A stretch of 25,729 nt of DNA from Ruminococcus sp. UBA3286 (GTDB lineage: Bacteria; Bacillota; Clostridia; Oscillospirales; Ruminococcaceae). Below, piece by piece: positions 21,512 through 25,729 of the stretch. The DNA lies in the NCBI GenBank assembly GCA_002362135.1, contig DETO01000155.1, positions 992 through 26,720 on the forward strand. Direction: 5' to 3'. A program made the translations under genes and the position numbers. The notes beneath the pieces were generated by a model. That model was not told the origin of the DNA and ran no database searches. It worked only from the letters and a program-made list of their open reading frames with translations. Every line of letters starts with the position of its first letter. The stretch's first letter is position 1.

Positions 21512-23350
21512 TTAAGAAAACAAATCTTTCCAGAAGTTAAAGTCTGAATTGTCATTGTCAGGATTTGTCGCTTCAGGTTGCTGCGGAGTCGTCTGCTGAT
21601 CGTTTTCATTGTCCTGAGAAATATTGAAATTGATAAACTTTTCGTCAACCCAGCCATAATAATCGCCGTTTTCGGAATTCCATAGTTCATACCAATGCAC
21701 ACCGTAGTTGAAAGCTTTATTTTTGGCAGTAATACGACAATCATGATCAATTTTATCACAAACTATTTTTACATCGCCGCCATCCAGAACATACGATGAG
21801 TCAAATCCCTGAAGCTGTTCGTCGGGACAATTGATCACTCCCTTGACAGTATTAATCGGCTCAGATTTGACTTTATCTTTAATAGTATTTTTTATTGCAG
21901 ACGGGAAAACGCATTTGATTTTTTCGCCTGCTTTATTTTCGCTGTCATACGGCGTTATCTCAACATATGCGTCTGCAGAATATTCCTTGTAATCAAGCAG
22001 AAAGAGCGACGCATTGCAGTCGGATTTAGCGAAATTGTATGAAATATCCTGATTTTCAGGGCCTTTAACGCTAACTTCAATGTGATCGAAATCTCCGGAA
22101 GCGACGAGATAGCTTGAGAAATAATCGAGAGCCGAGTGATCGAAAGTTTCTATATACGCGTTAATGGAAGAAGTTGCAGATTCAACTGCTGCCGCAAGAG
22201 TAGGCGTAAACTGCATGGAAGCGTAGCGGCTGTGTATTTTGTCAGCTTCTTTCGAGGTGATTTCTATTCGCTGACCGTTATAGCTGTAATGAAGCTCGCC
22301 GTCGCTTTTTTCGACCGTCTCAAAAGGCGAAAAGCTTCCTCCGTTGAATTTCAGATAAGTTATTTCGGAGGCATCGCCGTCTTTGTAAGTGTGCGCGATC
22401 ATACCGTTTGTGCATAGATCAAGTTTGCCGCTTTCTTCGGAGGAGCAGTCCAGCAGCTTTGATACGCCGTTGTCGTCAAGTGTGTAGATCGTTTTTATCG
22501 CGTTGCTTTCGGAAGTTATGAAGAGTTCCGGCGTTCCTTCACCGCTTATATCACAAAGGAAAAAACAGCTGTTATCCGATAGATTCTCGACAAGCTCCAC
22601 ATAAGGCTCGTGATCATAAATTTTGTTGTAATCAATAACTGATATCCATGAACCTCCGGTATCAGGCAATTGAAGTTCCTCGTCTGTGATATCCCTGTTA
22701 ATATCCGAAACGGAAGATGACGAATAGCTTATCGAATTTTCGCCGCCGTCATCTTTATTTTTGAAAAGGAATATTCCACCGAAAACAAGAAGCAGAACTA
22801 TCATTACCGCAAGCAGAATTATCAATATTATCAGCGTTGGACCGGATTTTTTTTCTTCATGTTTTCTATCGTTATCCCGCGGTTTTGAAGGCATTGGAGG
22901 TTCATAATGAGGAACAACGGGCGGCTGATAAGGAGGAGGCTGCGGAAAATTACTTGTCTGATATGGTGTGGACTGCTGATATGGAGTAGAATTTTGCTGA
23001 TATGGCTGTGGAGGAGGAGCAGGCTGCTGACGGCGAACAGGCTTCAAAGGCGGTGGAGTCTGACGCTCTGACTGCGGTTCCCCATATATTTTCGTATCGT
23101 CATGAGGAGCGGCAGACGGCGGAACCATCATCGTATCTTGATTATCCCATTCCTTTTGTGGAATATCGCCTGATTCGCTGTCATTTTTATAAGTGTAAGG
23201 CTGATGAGTATGAAGCGGCGAATGTTTGATATCAGACGGCGAAACAGCTTTATCAGTTCTCGTCGCTGTCATATCATTAAACGGCTCATACGTCGGAGTA
23301 TTGTCAGGATCGTAAGTGTAAGGGGGATTGCTGTTATTGCGATTATCCAT
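21512..23350 (-). CDS. Single-pass membrane protein with proline/glutamine-rich N-terminal arm
   Basis: I do not recognise this 612-residue protein as a named family. Residues 1-170 are low-complexity, rich in Pro, Gln, Tyr, Asn and Ser, with runs such as PPPQPYQQNSTPYQQSTPYQ. One membrane segment (about 172-197, LIILIILLAVMIVLLLVFGG) follows a Lys/Arg-rich stretch (KPRDNDRKHEEKKSG), which by the positive-inside rule puts the N-terminus in the cytoplasm and the remaining 415 residues outside. The outer part starts with a Ser-rich linker and contains a region with FFLCDISGEGTPELFI, similar to repeats in cell-surface proteins. The last 60 residues (VHWYELWNSENGDYYGWVDEKFI) resemble a bacterial SH3 domain. 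AAAGGA lies before ATG 23350. It sits 23 bases after the MATE gene, so co-transcription is likely. An envelope-sensing role is only a guess. Confidence 0.8.
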   Translation of the reverse strand: MDNRNNSNPPYTYDPDNTPTYEPFNDMTATRTDKAVSPSDIKHSPLHTHQPYTYKNDSESGDIPQKEWDNQDTMMVPPSAAPHDDTKIYGEPQSERQTPPPLKPVRRQQPAPPPQPYQQNSTPYQQSTPYQTSNFPQPPPYQPPVVPHYEPPMPSKPRDNDRKHEEKKSGPTLIILIILLAVMIVLLLVFGGIFLFKNKDDGGENSISYSSSSVSDINRDITDEELQLPDTGGSWISVIDYNKIYDHEPYVELVENLSDNSCFFLCDISGEGTPELFITSESNAIKTIYTLDDNGVSKLLDCSSEESGKLDLCTNGMIAHTYKDGDASEITYLKFNGGSFSPFETVEKSDGELHYSYNGQRIEITSKEADKIHSRYASMQFTPTLAAAVESATSSINAYIETFDHSALDYFSSYLVASGDFDHIEVSVKGPENQDISYNFAKSDCNASLFLLDYKEYSADAYVEITPYDSENKAGEKIKCVFPSAIKNTIKDKVKSEPINTVKGVINCPDEQLQGFDSSYVLDGGDVKIVCDKIDHDCRITAKNKAFNYGVHWYELWNSENGDYYGWVDEKFINFNISQDNENDQQTTPQQPEATNPDNDNSDFNFWKDLFS

Positions 23351-23373
23351 ATAAAAATCCTTTCCGATCTTCT

Positions 23374-24783
23374 TTAATCTTGCCGCACAAGTTGTTTTGT
23401 ATCATTGTCGCGGCTGCGTAAATTTGTAATTGTAAAATGCGCCGTAAAAAGAATGAACAGCAGCAGATTATGGGCGATCATACAGCCCCATGCCGATTTA
23501 AGACCGCCGCCGAAATAATTTGTGCAGATGAAAGTGCCGACTATACGGACGCACCACATTCCAAGCACATTGAAAATAAAAGGCGCGACTGTTTTTCCCT
23601 GACCCTGCATCATTCCCTCGATAACGATCGGAACGCCGTAAAACGGCTCAGAAACGGCAACCATGCAAAGTACCGCAGCTCCAAGTGCGATAACTTCGCT
23701 GTCTTTAGAAAAAAGCTTCATAAGTTCTGGAGCGAAAATAAAGAGTAGACCTCCCGAAATTATCATCAATCCCACTTCAAGAGGAATTATTGTTTTTGAC
23801 AGTCGTTTCAGTCGATTTTTATCGCCTGCGCCGTATGCATTCCCTGATAAAGCGGCTGCGGCAGTCTGCATACCGTATCCGGGGATATAGAACAGCGATT
23901 CGACTGTATTTGCTATCGTATGGGCAGCCGTGGCAGTTTCGCCGAGCGCGTTTATCATTGAAGCGAACGCTACATATCCCAGCGAAGTTGCAAAACGCTG
24001 GAGCATATTCGGGAATGCCACGCGAAGGCAAGGCTTCAAAACGCTCATATCGGGACGAATGCTCTTACCTTTTGGAGAGATTTCCTTATGCTTCCAAAGC
24101 ATGACCGTTATCGCGATACCGCCGACAATATAGGAGACCGCACTCGCGGCGGCAGCGCCTTCTATTCCGAGACCTGCACCCTTGACAACAAATGAGTTCC
24201 CGAAAATAGTTATCGTTCTTGTAGGGTATATCAGCAGGAAATTCAGGGCGATGTTGATGAGATTAACTATTATTCCAACCTGCATCGGGGTTTTGGTATC
24301 TCCTGAAGCGCGCAGAACTGTTCCGAAAATTATACTTGCCGTGCGAAACAGCATCGGAATGTATAATATCAGAAAATACCGCGAAGCCATGCCTTGTATT
24401 TCGGGATCGACCCGCATCCATACGGGTATCGCTCCGCTGAGGGATACGGTCAGAACAGTAAATAAGATTCCGACGGCAATTACGGCTGTAACTGCCTGAG
24501 CCGCGGCTTTTCGGGCTTTTTCTTTATTTCCTGCACCGAATGACTGGGATATAAACGCAAGAAATCCCACGCCTATAGCGGATATCGTGCTGCTGATAAG
24601 CCAGTTTACCGTGGTTGTTGCTCCGACAGCCGCTGTTGCGTGAGTGCCGAGCGAGCCTACCATTGCGGTATCGATATACTGAACAGCAGTTTGCAGGAGT
24701 TGTTCCAGCATGGTCGGTACAGAAAGCGTCAATATGACGCGAAGCATGGCGAAAGTATCGCTGAATCGGCTTTTATTGCTCAT
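23374..24783 (-). CDS. MATE-family efflux transporter
   Basis: A 469-residue integral membrane protein with about twelve hydrophobic segments in two similar halves. Family marks include LTLSVPTMLEQLLQTAVQYIDTAMVGSLG at the N-terminus, the FISQSFGAGNKEKARKAA loop, and the matching ALSGNAYGAGDKNRLKRLSK in the second half. MATE proteins export drugs or metabolites in exchange for Na+ or H+. I chose ATG 24783, which overlaps the end of the DUF3737 gene by 11 bases and has GGA upstream; a GTG at 24804 would add seven residues. It is the middle gene of a minus-strand run. Its substrate cannot be told from the sequence. Confidence 0.92.
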   Translation of the reverse strand: MSNKSRFSDTFAMLRVILTLSVPTMLEQLLQTAVQYIDTAMVGSLGTHATAAVGATTTVNWLISSTISAIGVGFLAFISQSFGAGNKEKARKAAAQAVTAVIAVGILFTVLTVSLSGAIPVWMRVDPEIQGMASRYFLILYIPMLFRTASIIFGTVLRASGDTKTPMQVGIIVNLINIALNFLLIYPTRTITIFGNSFVVKGAGLGIEGAAAASAVSYIVGGIAITVMLWKHKEISPKGKSIRPDMSVLKPCLRVAFPNMLQRFATSLGYVAFASMINALGETATAAHTIANTVESLFYIPGYGMQTAAAALSGNAYGAGDKNRLKRLSKTIIPLEVGLMIISGGLLFIFAPELMKLFSKDSEVIALGAAVLCMVAVSEPFYGVPIVIEGMMQGQGKTVAPFIFNVLGMWCVRIVGTFICTNYFGGGLKSAWGCMIAHNLLLFILFTAHFTITNLRSRDNDTKQLVRQD

Positions 24784-25636
24784 AATTTCCGAAGAATTTT
24801 TCACCGCCGCAGTATATCTCGCATTGTGCGGCAGGATCGTTCATGATTATCTCGCCAAGTACGGGAACGTCAATTCGTCCGCTTCTGGGATTTTTAATGC
24901 TGATAACGCGTGATACAATATCAGCCGTTACATCAGATTTTTCAAAACAAAGATCGGCGTCGATCATTTCGCAGTTGATTATGCGGAGATTTTTACAGTA
25001 GCAGAAAGGCTGAGTACCGATTATCATGCAGTTTTCCAAAGTCAATCCGTCAGAATACCATGCAAGATATTCTCCTTTTATCGTACTGTTGCGTATGGTA
25101 ATGTTTTTGCCATGCCAGAATGCGTCTTTCGTATCAAAATTACAGTTGTTGAATACTGCATTTTCGACGTACTGGAAAGAATATTTACCCTTTAAACGAA
25201 CATTTTCGAATCTAAGACCTTTGCTGCGAAGCATAAAATATTCGCTTTCGGCAGCGGAATCCGTAATCGTTACATTTTCGGTTGACCAGCCGAATTCAGG
25301 GGAAATAATGCTGCATTTATGAATGCTTATGTCATAACATTCGCGGAGAGCTTTTATGCCGTGAAGTTTGGAATTTTCGATCTCTATGCCGTCGGAATAC
25401 CAGATCGCAGCGCGGCACATAGAAGTCATTTCGGTATCGCGTATCCTGAGATTATGAATGTGCCAAAAAGGATAGCGCAGATTGCAGTAGCAGTTGTAAA
25501 CAGCGATATCGTTTGATTCTTTGAGAGCGCTTTCGCCGTCGGCAGGGCCGTCAAATGAGCAGTTTTCCACTATGAGACCGCGGCTGCCGTATAATGCCCT
25601 TTCTTCGTCGAAATTTTTGTTTGAAACAGTGATCAT
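24773..25636 (-). CDS. DUF3737-like right-handed beta-helix protein
   Basis: A 287-residue protein made of short repeated strands of about 20 residues, such as LIVENCSFDG, IAVYNCYCN, LRIRDTEM, IEIENSKLHG, ISIHKCSI, VTITDSA, LRFENVRLKG, ITIRNSTIKG, LTLENCMIIG and LRIINCEMID. This Asn/Cys ladder is typical of right-handed beta-helices, and the overall pattern with WH/WYSDG turns matches the DUF3737 family as I know it. No signal peptide is present, so it is likely cytoplasmic. The function is unknown; some beta-helix proteins bind or modify carbohydrates. The start is ATG 25636 with CGAGGT just upstream; a longer in-frame ATG at 25696 has no ribosome-binding site. It leads the minus-strand run. 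Confidence 0.85.
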   Translation of the reverse strand: MITVSNKNFDEERALYGSRGLIVENCSFDGPADGESALKESNDIAVYNCYCNLRYPFWHIHNLRIRDTEMTSMCRAAIWYSDGIEIENSKLHGIKALRECYDISIHKCSIISPEFGWSTENVTITDSAAESEYFMLRSKGLRFENVRLKGKYSFQYVENAVFNNCNFDTKDAFWHGKNITIRNSTIKGEYLAWYSDGLTLENCMIIGTQPFCYCKNLRIINCEMIDADLCFEKSDVTADIVSRVISIKNPRSGRIDVPVLGEIIMNDPAAQCEIYCGGEKFFGNYEQ

Positions 25637-25657
25637 ATTATTATACCTCGTATGTAT

Positions 25658-25707
25658 ATTATATAATAGAAAAACGCTTTTTATTTTTGCGTTCATTACA
25701 AATTATA
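25658..25707 (-). promoter_or_regulatory. Probable promoter region of the DUF3737-MATE-membrane protein run
   Basis: On the minus strand two TATAAT boxes occur, at 25702-25707 and 25658-25663. The -35 box for the first would fall at the very end of the window (TGATT visible, first base missing). The second has no clear -35. The AT-rich stretch up to 25729 holds no gene. The region must contain the start signal, but which box is used is uncertain. Confidence 0.4.
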
Positions 25708-25729
25708 ACACAAAACAACATATAAATCA

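Noticed and set aside
1..25729. Phage, transposon or plasmid origin for the Ter cluster
   Set aside because: No integrase, transposase, replication gene, att-like repeats or tRNA edge is visible, and codon style does not change sharply from gpmI to the Ter genes.

Overview
The window looks like a chromosome segment of a low-to-mid GC Firmicute, most likely a gut or rumen clostridium of the Ruminococcus/Oscillospiraceae type. This rests on overall protein style, strong GGAGG/GAGGT ribosome-binding sites, TTG starts and a textbook sigma-A promoter; it is an inference, not a database match. No rRNA, tRNA, CRISPR array, insertion sequence or phage gene was seen.

Region 1 (1-1357) is the 3' part of gpmI (glycolysis), closed by a strong intrinsic terminator. 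Region 2 (about 1477-13751) is a long plus-strand tellurium-resistance-type (Ter) cluster behind one extended -10 promoter. It holds three stand-alone TerD proteins, an internal terminator/attenuator, then a signalling triad (TerY-like von Willebrand A protein, PP2C-like phosphatase, atypical protein kinase with zinc ribbon). Four tandem paralogues with a divergent TerD domain follow: three fused to a vWA domain (one with a broken MIDAS metal site) and one fused through a proline-rich repeat to a TerA-like domain. The last gene has an undescribed beta-rich N-terminal half joined to TerD. A PMCA-like P-type Ca2+ ATPase (13810-16419) comes next.

Region 3 (16552-21451) is a tight five-gene run: HpcH/HpaI-type aldolase, ATP-grasp ligase, phosphoribosyltransferase with a TRSP domain, phosphoribosyltransferase with a PELOTA-like domain, and a HAD phosphatase. 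Start and stop codons overlap by 4 bases at three of the four joints. These families match the Ter-associated pathway for an unidentified nucleoside-like metabolite predicted by Anantharaman, Iyer and Aravind (2012). The product is still unknown as far as I know.

Region 4 (21512-25636, minus strand) converges on region 3. In transcription order it holds a DUF3737-like beta-helix protein, a MATE exporter, and a single-pass membrane protein with a proline/glutamine-rich cytoplasmic arm and a possible SH3-like C-terminus.

Taken together, regions 2 and 3 read as a calcium/metal-linked stress response: Ca2+-binding TerD proteins, a Ca2+ pump, phosphorylation-based signalling, vWA scaffolds, and a small-molecule pathway that may make a signal or protectant. 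Family assignments are well supported by motifs. The joint function is inference.
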